Below are positions 1 to 7,103 of a stretch of 37,909 nucleotides of DNA, one piece after another. The first letter of the stretch is position 1; every line of letters begins with the position of its first letter. The notes under the pieces are model-generated. The model was not told the origin of the DNA and ran no database searches. It saw nothing but the letters and a program-made list of their open reading frames with translations. Both the position numbers and the translations under genes were made by a program. Source of the stretch: an uncultured Lentisphaerota bacterium (GTDB taxonomy: Bacteria > Verrucomicrobiota > Lentisphaeria > Victivallales > GWF2-50-93); NCBI GenBank assembly GCA_903872565.1, contig CAIQLG010000207.1, positions 1 to 37,909 of the forward strand, written 5' to 3'.

Positions 1-207
1 AATGAGTGTCATCAATAACGTGATAAGTACAATGTGCAGGCAGATGGACAATACGGGACCGGTCATATGCTGCCTTATGTCATCAAAGGTGATTCTCCTG
101 GCCGCCGCGATTTCCTCCCACGCAAGAGTGGCAGGTGCCTGCTCCAGGTCCTGTTCCTGTGGAATCTGGCTGGGATCTTGTTCCTGTTCCTGTTCATATT
201 GGTCCAT
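1..207 (-). CDS. N-terminal part of an unidentified membrane protein (runs off the window edge)
   Basis: The minus strand is open from an ATG at 205-207 to base 1 (69 codons, no stop), so the gene is cut by the window edge. An AAGGA Shine-Dalgarno sits about 8 bases before the ATG. The visible protein starts with a Gln/Glu-rich stretch (residues 4-23, EQEQEQ-type runs), continues with a short polar segment, and enters a hydrophobic helix at residues 50-69 (GPVLSICLHIVLITLLMTLI), which suggests a cytoplasmic N-terminus and one membrane anchor. Single-anchor proteins such as TonB-like, ExbD-like or vWA-domain proteins start this way, but no diagnostic domain is visible and I assign no function. 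The overlapping plus-strand reading (rich in Cys and Ser) looks like a shadow. Confidence 0.7.
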   Translation of the reverse strand, partial: MDQYEQEQEQDPSQIPQEQDLEQAPATLAWEEIAAARRITFDDIRQHMTGPVLSICLHIVLITLLMTLI

Positions 208-332
208 TATAATTTTTCCTTTTGTTTATATTTTATTATCATTCCTCTGGAATTAGTTTAGTCTGCTAAAATACAACGTCAAGCAAAATTTATTATTTTT
301 GTTAAAAATATTCATAGTATTATATTTGAAAT

Positions 333-1757
333 TTAAGAGACAATTTTTTTCGCCCACAGGGACAGGGAATTGTCCCTTGCCCCCATTATCAATATGATAT
401 CGCCTGCGCCTGAAAGATCTTCTAGCTTCTCTTCGGCCACTTCTCTGGAGGAAAAATAAATGTAATTCTTGGCCCCTTTTCCGGTAAAAAGCTTCACAGT
501 TTCCTCCGAGGTCGGAGAGAATGACGAACTCCCCCCCGCATAAAAGACCGGAAGGAACGCGAAAATATCATTGTCCCTAAGATTTTTCTCGAGAGACTGC
601 AAAAGGCTTTCCCTCATAAACCCGAGTGGCCCGAAGCCGTGGGGCTGGAACACAGCTATCACTTTACCGCGTGCAAGCCCAGCCGCCGTTTTCATGCAGG
701 AGATTATTTTCTCGATGTTGTGCGCATAGTCGTCATATATCTGCACCCCCTTCGAATTTTCACCCGCAAAGTCAAATCGCCTCCATACCCCTTTGAAGCT
801 CGGAACTTTATCCATAAGTTTCCCGGTTCCAATCCCAAGCATGCTGCAGAGAGACACGACCGCTGACGCGTTAAGTGCCGAATGAAAACCATGTACCGGC
901 AAGACAATCTCGTGTTTTGTTCCGGCGGGAAGCATTTCCAGCACCGTCCTGGAGACGCCACCTGCCGAACTGTAGTCCTTAACGATGCATCCGCAGAGGC
1001 CGAAATCAGGCGGAATATCCTTTTTCTCTCCGAAGATCGCAAGTTTCTTTCCCACGATTCTGTCCATACCGAGTTTATCCAACGCCTCGAACTCAATCAC
1101 AGTTCCTGAAGCGGTGCGGGAAATAAACTCGCCAAAAACCTGAAGAAGCTCCTCGATGGAATAATGATCCGTTCCTATGTTCAGGATCACAGAATAATCT
1201 GGAGAATAGGAGAGCAGGCTCTTGTCGCTCTCGTCTGCCTCGAAGACAAGGAATCTGCCTTTTCCAGGACGAAAATTTCCAGCGGAATTCGCAGATTTGA
1301 AGCTGGATACTATTCCGCCCGTGATGGATACCGGATCCTCGCCAAGCTCTGCGAGGACTTCTGATATCCAGCCTGTCACAGAAGTTTTTCCGGCACTTCC
1401 GGTTACAGCGATCGAGATCATGCCCTTGAGATGTCTGATCGCGGCGCCAAGGGCGGTGGCACGATGTATTCTGGGAATATCGCAGGATACCGCAAGATCG
1501 GGATTGTCATTCTCAATGGCGGTCGAATATACAATATAGTCCGGCGCCGTCTCGGATTTAAGGAACGATCCGTCCTGATGATATAATCTTATTCCAAGAT
1601 TCCTGAACGGAACAGTAAAGACGGAATTCTCCTCGGAATTCACGGCGCGGTCGCTTCCAATCACATCGCACCCCAGCCATTTCAGCATCTGGGCTATGCC
1701 ACTCATACCAATGCCGCAAATCCCGATGAAATGCACTTTCGATGGTATTTTCATCAT
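333..1757 (-). CDS. Mur ligase family protein (MurC/Mpl-like UDP-N-acetylmuramate--amino acid ligase)
   Basis: 474 residues, the usual length for MurC/Mpl. The order is the family's: an N-terminal Rossmann domain beginning HFIGICGIGMSGIA (residues 9-22), a P-loop GSAGKTS (120-126), an EADESD acidic motif (173-178), an NIGTDH segment (193-198), then GVWRRFDFAGE and YDDYAHN toward the C-terminal domain. MurC adds L-alanine to UDP-MurNAc in the cytoplasm; Mpl reattaches recycled peptides. Two key stretches are unusual: the P-loop has Ala where MurC has His (GTHGKT), and the C-terminal motif reads FQPHGFGPLGF rather than FQPHRYTR. This is therefore probably a paralogous MurC-like ligase whose substrate cannot be read from sequence. 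AAGGAA precedes the ATG; a second ATG follows immediately. No other mur gene lies in the window. Confidence 0.85.
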   Translation of the reverse strand: MMKIPSKVHFIGICGIGMSGIAQMLKWLGCDVIGSDRAVNSEENSVFTVPFRNLGIRLYHQDGSFLKSETAPDYIVYSTAIENDNPDLAVSCDIPRIHRATALGAAIRHLKGMISIAVTGSAGKTSVTGWISEVLAELGEDPVSITGGIVSSFKSANSAGNFRPGKGRFLVFEADESDKSLLSYSPDYSVILNIGTDHYSIEELLQVFGEFISRTASGTVIEFEALDKLGMDRIVGKKLAIFGEKKDIPPDFGLCGCIVKDYSSAGGVSRTVLEMLPAGTKHEIVLPVHGFHSALNASAVVSLCSMLGIGTGKLMDKVPSFKGVWRRFDFAGENSKGVQIYDDYAHNIEKIISCMKTAAGLARGKVIAVFQPHGFGPLGFMRESLLQSLEKNLRDNDIFAFLPVFYAGGSSSFSPTSEETVKLFTGKGAKNYIYFSSREVAEEKLEDLSGAGDIILIMGARDNSLSLWAKKIVS

Positions 1758-1781
1758 TGTTTATTCCTTGAAATTTCCGTT

Positions 1782-1858
1782 ACAATAAAGTCAAAGGGCG
1801 AAAAGTCAAAGAGAGAAAAAAGACGCAAGAGACCGGAGGGACTAGAAGGACGGGAGGT
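1782..1858 (+). other. Purine-rich intergenic stretch with a repeated 10-mer
   Basis: Almost every base here on the plus strand is A or G. The word AAAGTCAAAG occurs at 1787-1796 and again at 1802-1811. It lies in the 148-bp gap between two minus-strand genes, so the transcript would be pyrimidine-rich. No gene, hairpin or promoter is obvious in it. Confidence 0.5.
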
Positions 1859-1905
1859 ACCAAAGAACTTCTTCACGGCGGCCAATAGCTTCAAGGGGAT
1901 TTCTC

Positions 1906-2559
1906 TTACATTCTTACTCTATGACACTCTGCCCCAAGGGGGCATTGTGCAGTGCATCCTCTTTTGCCACAGGCCTCCTTGCCGAGTCTGACGAAGAGGG
2001 CGTGGAATTCGTTGAAGAGGACGGGATCCCGAGGAAGCTCATTCATAAATATGTCCCTAAGTTCATCATAATCAATGGATTCTGCCGTAACATAGTGTCT
2101 CGACATTATTCTTTTCGTATAGGTGTCAACCACGAAAGTCGGAAGATGGAAAGAATATAACAGGATACTGTCGGCAGTTTCGCGACCGACTCCGCTGACG
2201 GAAAGAAGCGAATCCCGCCAGAAGTCGAGATCGGAGCTTTTCCGTTTGAGATGGTCGTTCCGGACATTCGCGAGCCACCATCGTGCAAGATTCTTGAATC
2301 TGTATGTCTTCAATCTGAAATACCCCGCCGGCCTTATCGTATTTTGAATGATCTCATCCCTTGAATCTGCAATTTTCGCAGGGTCTAGGAGTCCGAGCCG
2401 CTTCAGATTTGCAATCGCCTTTTCAACGTTCCCCCAGTTGGTGTTCTGCGTCAGAAGAGCGCCTGCGGCAATCTCCCAAGGGGTGTCGCCAGGCCACCAG
2501 TGTTGGGGACCATATTCCTCTAAAAGAAGACTGAAAATTTTGGATAGTTGCATTTGCAT
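1906..2559 (-). CDS. Endonuclease III-like DNA glycosylase (HhH-GPD superfamily)
   Basis: About 217 residues from the chosen start. It has the HhH-GPD layout: WWPGDTPWEIAAGALLTQNT near the N-terminus, the helix-hairpin-helix LLSVSGVGRETADSILLY, the catalytic Asp in FVVDTYTKRI, and a C-terminal four-cysteine cluster. Members remove damaged or mismatched bases, often with AP lyase activity. The helix before the catalytic Asp lacks the Lys of bifunctional enzymes (it reads GVGRETAD), suggesting a monofunctional glycosylase of the EndoIII-related or MagIII-like group. The cysteine spacing is C-X4-C-X3-C-X5-C rather than the usual C-X6-C-X2-C-X5-C. The frame can be extended to a TTG at 2613, but relatives begin just before the LLLEEYGPQ helix, so an ATG at 2559 (or 2553) is preferred; no start has a strong Shine-Dalgarno. 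Confidence 0.82.
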   Translation of the reverse strand: MQMQLSKIFSLLLEEYGPQHWWPGDTPWEIAAGALLTQNTNWGNVEKAIANLKRLGLLDPAKIADSRDEIIQNTIRPAGYFRLKTYRFKNLARWWLANVRNDHLKRKSSDLDFWRDSLLSVSGVGRETADSILLYSFHLPTFVVDTYTKRIMSRHYVTAESIDYDELRDIFMNELPRDPVLFNEFHALFVRLGKEACGKRGCTAQCPLGAECHRVRM

Positions 2560-2636
2560 GATAACAGAAACGCTCGTTTTTGAGACTATAATCCGAAAAG
2601 TGACCGATTCCAAGATGAACTTTCACTATTGATAAA

Positions 2637-2658
2637 GAGCCGATTGCAAAAGTCGAAT
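2637..2658 (+). repeat. Solo copy of the GAGCCGATTGCAAAAGTCG repeat word
   Basis: The 22 bases are identical to the reverse complement of 37702-37723 and differ by one base from 18291-18312. At those two sites the word leads into a hairpin element with CGCGGGT arms. Here no such hairpin follows, so this looks like a truncated or decayed copy. Confidence 0.65.
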
Positions 2659-2701
2659 CAAAGATATTGCGATTTTATTCCATTTTTAACAAAACTGGAG
2701 T

Positions 2702-2729
2702 TTGACCTTTAAAATAAATAAACTATACT
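2702..2729 (+). promoter_or_regulatory. Sigma70-type promoter of the 325-residue membrane protein gene
   Basis: TTGACC at 2702-2707 and TATACT at 2724-2729 are separated by 16 bp, close to the consensus. Transcription would start near 2736, giving a leader of about 40 nt that carries a strong GGAGGT at 2764-2769, six bases before the ATG at 2776. Confidence 0.6.
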
Positions 2730-2775
2730 GTTGGGATATATAATTTTTTCTTATCTTTAAAACGGAGGTCCTAAT

Positions 2776-3753
2776 ATGATGCAGTATGTGCAGTTCAATC
2801 TAGTGACGATTATCGCTGGCGTAATCATGGCCGTGTGCTTCATTGGCATGATTATCTGCGCCAAAAAACAGCAGGTTTCGCCTGTTGCAAAACCAACGGC
2901 GGTGGCACTGATGGTCGTGGTAATGTTCTGTGCGATTACAATTCTTTGGAAAACAGGTATTTTCGGCGATACCACAGCGGCAACATTTATGAAAAATGAA
3001 GAGGTCTATGCTAACTCAAAAGGTATCGTCCTCGGTAGATATCTTGCCGAGAAGGCACCTGGAACAAAAGCGTTGCTTGTTGTTGACAACATCTCGAACA
3101 ACAAGATGCAGGAACAAATCATCAGGGCACTCAAGGAGGGAATAGGAGATAAGATAACAATAGTCGCAGAAGACAGCCCCGCAGAACCGCAGGTTATTCC
3201 GGAAGCAACCGAACCGGAAGCAACCGAACCGGAAGCAACCGAACCGGAGGCTAAGGCGAAACCCAGAACGACGACTCCTCCGACCCCGCCACCCCCCAAA
3301 AATGGAACTGCTGGAGTCCTACCGTCTGGAAGACCTGCCGTTGGACCCAACGGAGTGCCATCCGGAGGGGCATTCATGGAAATGTTATCCCTCAGGGATT
3401 CCATGAAGGCTGTCAATTTTGATGCGATGTTAAAGCGGCACCCCGAGTGCAACCTCATAATTTCCCTGATCGGTCTCCCTATGGATGTCGAGAATATGGA
3501 AATATGGTATGCGGAGGAAACACCGGAAACGCCAAAACCAAAAATCGCACTGATGGATGCAAACATATACAATCTGAAGTCCGCAATCTCATCCGGTATT
3601 GTTATTGGAACAGTGACCTACAGTCCCGCCGCCAAATATGACGAGTCAAAGGCTCCTACCGAAATTAAGCAGGCTTTTGACAAGAGATTTCTGCTTGTCA
3701 CACCGGAAAATGTGGAGGCAATCGCCACACAGTATACCGGACTGTTCCAGTAG
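2776..3753 (+). CDS. Two-TM protein of unknown function with an EATEP repeat linker
   Basis: 325 residues behind a GGAGGT ribosome binding site. Residues about 7-29 and 41-61 are hydrophobic helices, so the N-terminus is membrane anchored. A soluble segment (ALLVVDNISNNKMQEQIIRAL) follows, then a low-complexity linker with three EATEP units and a Pro/Gly-rich stretch, then a second soluble segment (NLIISLIGLPMD, KIALMDANIYNLKSAISSG, IVIGTVTYSP). The alternating beta/alpha pattern of the soluble parts resembles a periplasmic-binding-protein or Rossmann-like fold interrupted by the linker, but no family is recognised. It stands alone with its own promoter, and a 235-bp gap separates it from the convergent gspC-like gene. 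A role linked to the neighbouring secretion system is possible but unsupported. Confidence 0.8.
   Translation: MMQYVQFNLVTIIAGVIMAVCFIGMIICAKKQQVSPVAKPTAVALMVVVMFCAITILWKTGIFGDTTAATFMKNEEVYANSKGIVLGRYLAEKAPGTKALLVVDNISNNKMQEQIIRALKEGIGDKITIVAEDSPAEPQVIPEATEPEATEPEATEPEAKAKPRTTTPPTPPPPKNGTAGVLPSGRPAVGPNGVPSGGAFMEMLSLRDSMKAVNFDAMLKRHPECNLIISLIGLPMDVENMEIWYAEETPETPKPKIALMDANIYNLKSAISSGIVIGTVTYSPAAKYDESKAPTEIKQAFDKRFLLVTPENVEAIATQYTGLFQ
3199..3243 (+). repeat. Three tandem 15-bp units inside a coding region
   Basis: The unit CCGGAAGCAACCGAA is repeated three times without change, followed by a partial fourth. It encodes the EATEP repeat of the linker. Identical DNA copies indicate recent slippage, so the copy number probably varies between strains without breaking the frame. 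Confidence 0.85.
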
Positions 3754-3988
3754 AAGCTTTTTGATTTGGGTTTTGCATTTCACTTCCTGCAATATTCCGT
3801 TCCGTCCATATTGTTCTTATTCCAATTCCATGTCAAATTGATATTATAATAAGCGACATAATACGCTCATAAATGGCATTTTACATACAGTCAATTTGCA
3901 TTTTAATTGGAATTAGCGGATCAAGAGTTCTGAATTTTACACTGTCAAAATAGCCACTGGCGATGCGGTCGCTGACATAGATTACCTG

Positions 3989-4705
3989 TCATTTCTTTAC
4001 AAATCGGCCTTTTGGAGGAGGAGACGGAGGAACAGGTGTTGTCACACTGGGTTTAACAGGGATCTGTGCCTGCGGAGGGGGAGTAGCGGCCGGTGGTCCT
4101 GCTGGCGGAGGTGGTTGTGCTATTGGCCCAGGCTTTGCATTTATGACTACGGGCATCGGTTTGATCGCAACAACTTTGCTCTGCCTTTCCTGTGATCCTT
4201 TGTCCGCCAAATCCAGATAGAGTTTGAACTCAGTCCCATTCTGCTCCATGACAACCAATGTCGGCTCGACTTTTTTCAGCGTACAGCCATTGGTCATTTT
4301 ATCGTTGATGTAAAATATTTTTCTTGTGGCCTCTCCTGACTCCTCGGGTTTCTTGACCGCCGTCGGCTGCTCCTTTATAATCGCTCCGACCTTGTTTCCG
4401 AAAGTAAATGTTCCCACCAGTTCGAGACTTTCCGGTTTAACTGACGGAACGGCAGGATCAACCTCGGGAGGTGCAACTTTCCCCCTGTCGGGATGAAAGA
4501 TGTTGGTCTTCACCAAGCTCTCGGTTAGCGGCAGGGGGTAAGGGGGATTGTTCTGTATGGGTGCTTCAACTTTGTTGGTGGGGGAATCCGGGGTGACAGA
4601 GAGAACAGGCTCGGGCTGCGGCTCCTTGTGGACGACGTGGACAAAGATGAGAAGGCCGACAACCAGGAATGTCACAAAATTAAGAAATATCATAAAGGAT
4701 TTCAT
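3989..4705 (-). CDS. gspC: GspC-like type II secretion inner-membrane protein
   Basis: 238 residues. A single hydrophobic helix (residues about 5-25) is followed by a Pro-rich linker, then a domain resembling the GspC homology region: NIFHPDRG, LELVGTFTFGNKVGAIIKE, IFYINDKMTNGCTLKKVEPT, VVMEQNGTEFKLYLDL. In the T2SS this periplasmic domain contacts the N0 domain of the secretin and links it to the GspL/M platform. There is no PDZ domain; the C-terminus is instead a long Pro-rich tail (about 190-238, with PPPP runs). The gene diverges from gspL across a 272-bp gap instead of leading the operon. The assignment rests on the domain pattern and context and is weaker than for the other gsp genes. 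Only a weak AGG lies before the ATG. Confidence 0.7.
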   Translation of the reverse strand: MKSFMIFLNFVTFLVVGLLIFVHVVHKEPQPEPVLSVTPDSPTNKVEAPIQNNPPYPLPLTESLVKTNIFHPDRGKVAPPEVDPAVPSVKPESLELVGTFTFGNKVGAIIKEQPTAVKKPEESGEATRKIFYINDKMTNGCTLKKVEPTLVVMEQNGTEFKLYLDLADKGSQERQSKVVAIKPMPVVINAKPGPIAQPPPPAGPPAATPPPQAQIPVKPSVTTPVPPSPPPKGRFVKK

Positions 4706-4977
4706 GTCTTTTTGCCTAATCCCTGTTTTTTTAATCGCTTGAATTTATAAGTGCATTTTAGTTTATAGACCCTATTAGATAGCATCAAAGTTCAATAAAA
4801 ACAAGATTTATTAATGTTTTTTTTTATTTGCGGAGATATGCAGGACAGGCTATATTCGATTTTTATTTTAACAATCGAGGTAATTGCAAAAGTAGTCGTT
4901 TTTTTTACTCCCCATGAAACTTTCGCCAAAATTAAGGGTCTAACCTGTGGATGACAATGATATAGTGAAAGAATATA
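4706..4977. promoter_or_regulatory. Divergent intergenic region between gspC-like and gspL
   Basis: This AT-rich 272-bp region must hold the promoters for both T2SS arms. I see no convincing -35/-10 pair; a TATAGT at about 4960-4965 could be a -10 for gspL. The word GAGGTAATTGCAAAA at 4877-4891 is repeated exactly at 37591-37605, where it forms one end of a hairpin element, followed here by a T8 run. Confidence 0.4.
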
Positions 4978-6324
4978 ATGAAATTCCTCGAGTATAGAGA
5001 ATGCATCGCCATTTCAAGGAACACCGACAACAGGCTCTACTGTGTCAAAATCAAGTCCGGAAAAAAAGGCAGGCTCAGTGTCTCCGCGATCTGCTCGGCC
5101 GATGTCGGGGATAATTTTCTTGCCGCCGTAGCCACAATCCTGTCCGAGATACGGCCGGAGGAACAGCAATTGGTGATTTACGGTGGGACAATGCAGGGGG
5201 TGGTCTGCCAGGACTTTCTCATACCACAGCTTTCCCCTGCGGACATACCACCCGCGCTCGACTATGAGCTGTCGAGGCATCTCCCGTGCGAATTGCCCGA
5301 GACCGTCACAGGATACAGGGTGATCGGAGAGGATGCCTCCGGAAAGATGAGAGTTCGAACGATTACATCACTGTCCGGAAAATGGAACGAGGAATTGGCG
5401 GAGATCAGGAGTTCCGGCCTTAAAATAGACGCTTTTATTCATCCTTTCATGGCCATTGACCCTCTTCTTTCCAATGTACAGAATGTATTTCTTAAAAATA
5501 TCGAGCCAGACTTCCAGTTCTCATTCTTAGCGGCGGAGAACCTGAGGAAAATAACCGTTCCCGCGTCGGACGCAGAAAAGGAGAATTCCTTCAGCGAGGC
5601 TAAAAAGGCGCTCCTCGAGCTTATTGACACTGAGGCATCCCCTTTCCAGGACAGGTGTCCGGACGAATATGTCCCGGCGGTACTGCTTGGCATATATGGG
5701 CTAAGCTCAAATTTCGAGAGCGAGAGAACTAATCTGCTCCCGATTCCCAAGGGAATGTTCCCGGAGCGGTTCAGATGGCTCAGAATCGCATTCCTTGTCT
5801 TGTCCATATCCTCCGCATGTCTTCTTGTGGCTCTTTTCCTGAGGAACGTCTATGAGGACAGTGTCAGGCTCGATTCGATAGGAAGGGAAATCAGTAAAAT
5901 AAAGTCCAAGCTGGAGAAGATTGAGAATAGTACCAGGGCGAACAAGAAATTTGATGATATGATAGCCAAGATCAAGGAGGTCGAGCCGGATATGGGGAAC
6001 CACGAGATTCTTCTCTGCCTTCACGATTTCAACAAGAACCTTCCGGACGACATGTGGGTGCAGAGTTTCAATTTCAGGCAAAACTACATAGATGCGAGAG
6101 TCATAGACAAGGGTAATTCTAATTCAGACCCCAGCTTCGAGAAGTCAGTGATCTTCTCGGATGTCAAAAAGGACAAGAGGACAAATCCTGATCAGAGCAA
6201 AAGCATAAATTACAGGATACATTATGTCTCTCCTGCTGAACGATACAAGGCCAAGGATGAATGGACCAAGGAACAAGGGGACAAGGAAGAGAGAGGCAAG
6301 CAGAAAGGGACAGGCAAAAAATGA
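4978..6324 (+). CDS. gspL: Type II secretion system GspL-like platform protein
   Basis: 448 residues. Residues 1-255 form a cytoplasmic actin-like (PilM-type) region with LVIYGGTMQG and LDYELSRHLPCELPE; NLLPIPKGMFP (252-262) leads into one transmembrane helix (about 268-288), a coiled-coil stretch (295-345) and a small periplasmic PilN-like domain (MWVQSFNF and following). GspL recruits the GspE ATPase to the inner membrane and pairs with GspM. The C-terminal tail is highly charged (Lys/Glu-rich). It is the first gene of the plus-strand T2SS operon and overlaps gspM by ATGA. Only a weak GAAAGA lies before the ATG at 4978, but upstream codons do not offer a better start. Confidence 0.85.
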   Translation: MKFLEYRECIAISRNTDNRLYCVKIKSGKKGRLSVSAICSADVGDNFLAAVATILSEIRPEEQQLVIYGGTMQGVVCQDFLIPQLSPADIPPALDYELSRHLPCELPETVTGYRVIGEDASGKMRVRTITSLSGKWNEELAEIRSSGLKIDAFIHPFMAIDPLLSNVQNVFLKNIEPDFQFSFLAAENLRKITVPASDAEKENSFSEAKKALLELIDTEASPFQDRCPDEYVPAVLLGIYGLSSNFESERTNLLPIPKGMFPERFRWLRIAFLVLSISSACLLVALFLRNVYEDSVRLDSIGREISKIKSKLEKIENSTRANKKFDDMIAKIKEVEPDMGNHEILLCLHDFNKNLPDDMWVQSFNFRQNYIDARVIDKGNSNSDPSFEKSVIFSDVKKDKRTNPDQSKSINYRIHYVSPAERYKAKDEWTKEQGDKEERGKQKGTGKK

Positions 6325-7103
6325 GCATTAAACAGAAATTAGAGGAAAACCGGCGGATAGTGATTCTGTGTGCCATCTTTTTCGCCATACTAATTTTCAC
6401 ATATGTCTTGTTCGGCGCGACAATAATGGAAAAATGGCCGAGCGAAGGAAAGATACAGGACAAAATTGATGAGCTCAAGAAAGCGCAGAAGGATCTCCAA
6501 GTCAAGCTGGACGAAGATAACTGGCGGATCAAAAACCGCGAGTCGTTCATCGCCAACAACAAGAATTTCTGGATTCCCGCAAGGGATGGAGCCCCCGAGG
6601 CCAATGCTCAGAAAAGGATCGAGGAGGCCGCGGAAGCTGCCGGGCTTAAGCTTCAGACCATTGGAAAAGTCAATCCTTCGACCATCGCGGATGGAATCTC
6701 GCAGATGGACATAGGCATCCAGGCCAAGGCACCAATCGAGCAGACAGTGGCCTTCATCGATCAGATTTACAAGAGATCGCCCCGGTTATACTGGACTATC
6801 ATAAGCTTGGGACCAGACAATTTGAGAGACCCAAAGGAAGTCAACATCAACGGAACCCTCAGGTTCATTTCAATAACAGATGCCGAAACTGCGGAGAAAT
6901 TGCTCAACGATAAAATACTTGTAGATAAAGACACCGAACCGGCGAAGAAATTACCCAGTGAAAAAATACCTGGAAATAAAGATATTGCCACCCTTAAGAA
7001 ATTACCCAACGAAAAAACACCTGGGAATAAAGATATCCCCCCCCCTAAGAAATTATCCAACGAAAAAATACCTGGAGATAAACATGAAACAAAAAAGAAA
7101 TAG
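6321..7103 (+). CDS. gspM: Type II secretion system GspM-like protein with a 17-residue tail repeat
   Basis: 260 residues from the ATG that overlaps the gspL stop (ATGA). One transmembrane helix (about 13-33, IVILCAIFFAILIFTYVLFG) is followed by a coiled coil (45-75) and a ferredoxin-like PilO/GspM domain (IEEAAEAAGLKLQTIGKV, AFIDQIYKRSPRLYW). GspM partners GspL in the inner-membrane platform. The last 65 or so residues are a tandem repeat of a 17-residue unit (KKLPNEKTPGNKDI...), basic and Pro-rich, not usual for GspM. An in-frame ATG 20 codons earlier lies inside gspL and gives no plausible N-terminus. The gene ends 20 bp inside gspD. A C9 run at 7037-7045 lies in the last repeat region. 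Confidence 0.8.
   Translation: MSIKQKLEENRRIVILCAIFFAILIFTYVLFGATIMEKWPSEGKIQDKIDELKKAQKDLQVKLDEDNWRIKNRESFIANNKNFWIPARDGAPEANAQKRIEEAAEAAGLKLQTIGKVNPSTIADGISQMDIGIQAKAPIEQTVAFIDQIYKRSPRLYWTIISLGPDNLRDPKEVNINGTLRFISITDAETAEKLLNDKILVDKDTEPAKKLPSEKIPGNKDIATLKKLPNEKTPGNKDIPPPKKLSNEKIPGDKHETKKK
6894..7097 (+). repeat. 51-bp tandem repeats at the 3' end of gspM
   Basis: Copies start at 6894 (degenerate), 6945, 6996 and 7047, an exact 51-bp period, encoding EKLLNDKILVDKDTEPA, KKLPSEKIPGNKDIATL, KKLPNEKTPGNKDIPPP and KKLSNEKIPGDK. Because 51 is divisible by 3, gain or loss of copies keeps the gspM frame. The same DNA is also open in the frame of the following gspD. Confidence 0.88.

Noticed and set aside
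2-261. Plus-strand reading frames rich in Cys/Ser at the left edge
   Set aside because: They mirror a minus-strand gene that has a ribosome binding site, a plausible membrane protein sequence and normal composition.
3006-3572. 188-codon minus-strand frame opposite the two-TM protein gene
   Set aside because: Its Ala/Ser/Gly-rich runs mirror the EATEP and Pro-rich linker of the plus-strand gene, which has promoter and ribosome binding site.
6261-6320. Upstream extension of gspM
   Set aside because: The extra residues are the charged gspL tail read in another frame; the ATGA junction at 6321 fits the operon pattern.
6958-7083. Upstream extension of gspD
   Set aside because: It only reads the gspM tandem repeats in another frame; the signal sequence and ribosome binding site support the ATG at 7084.
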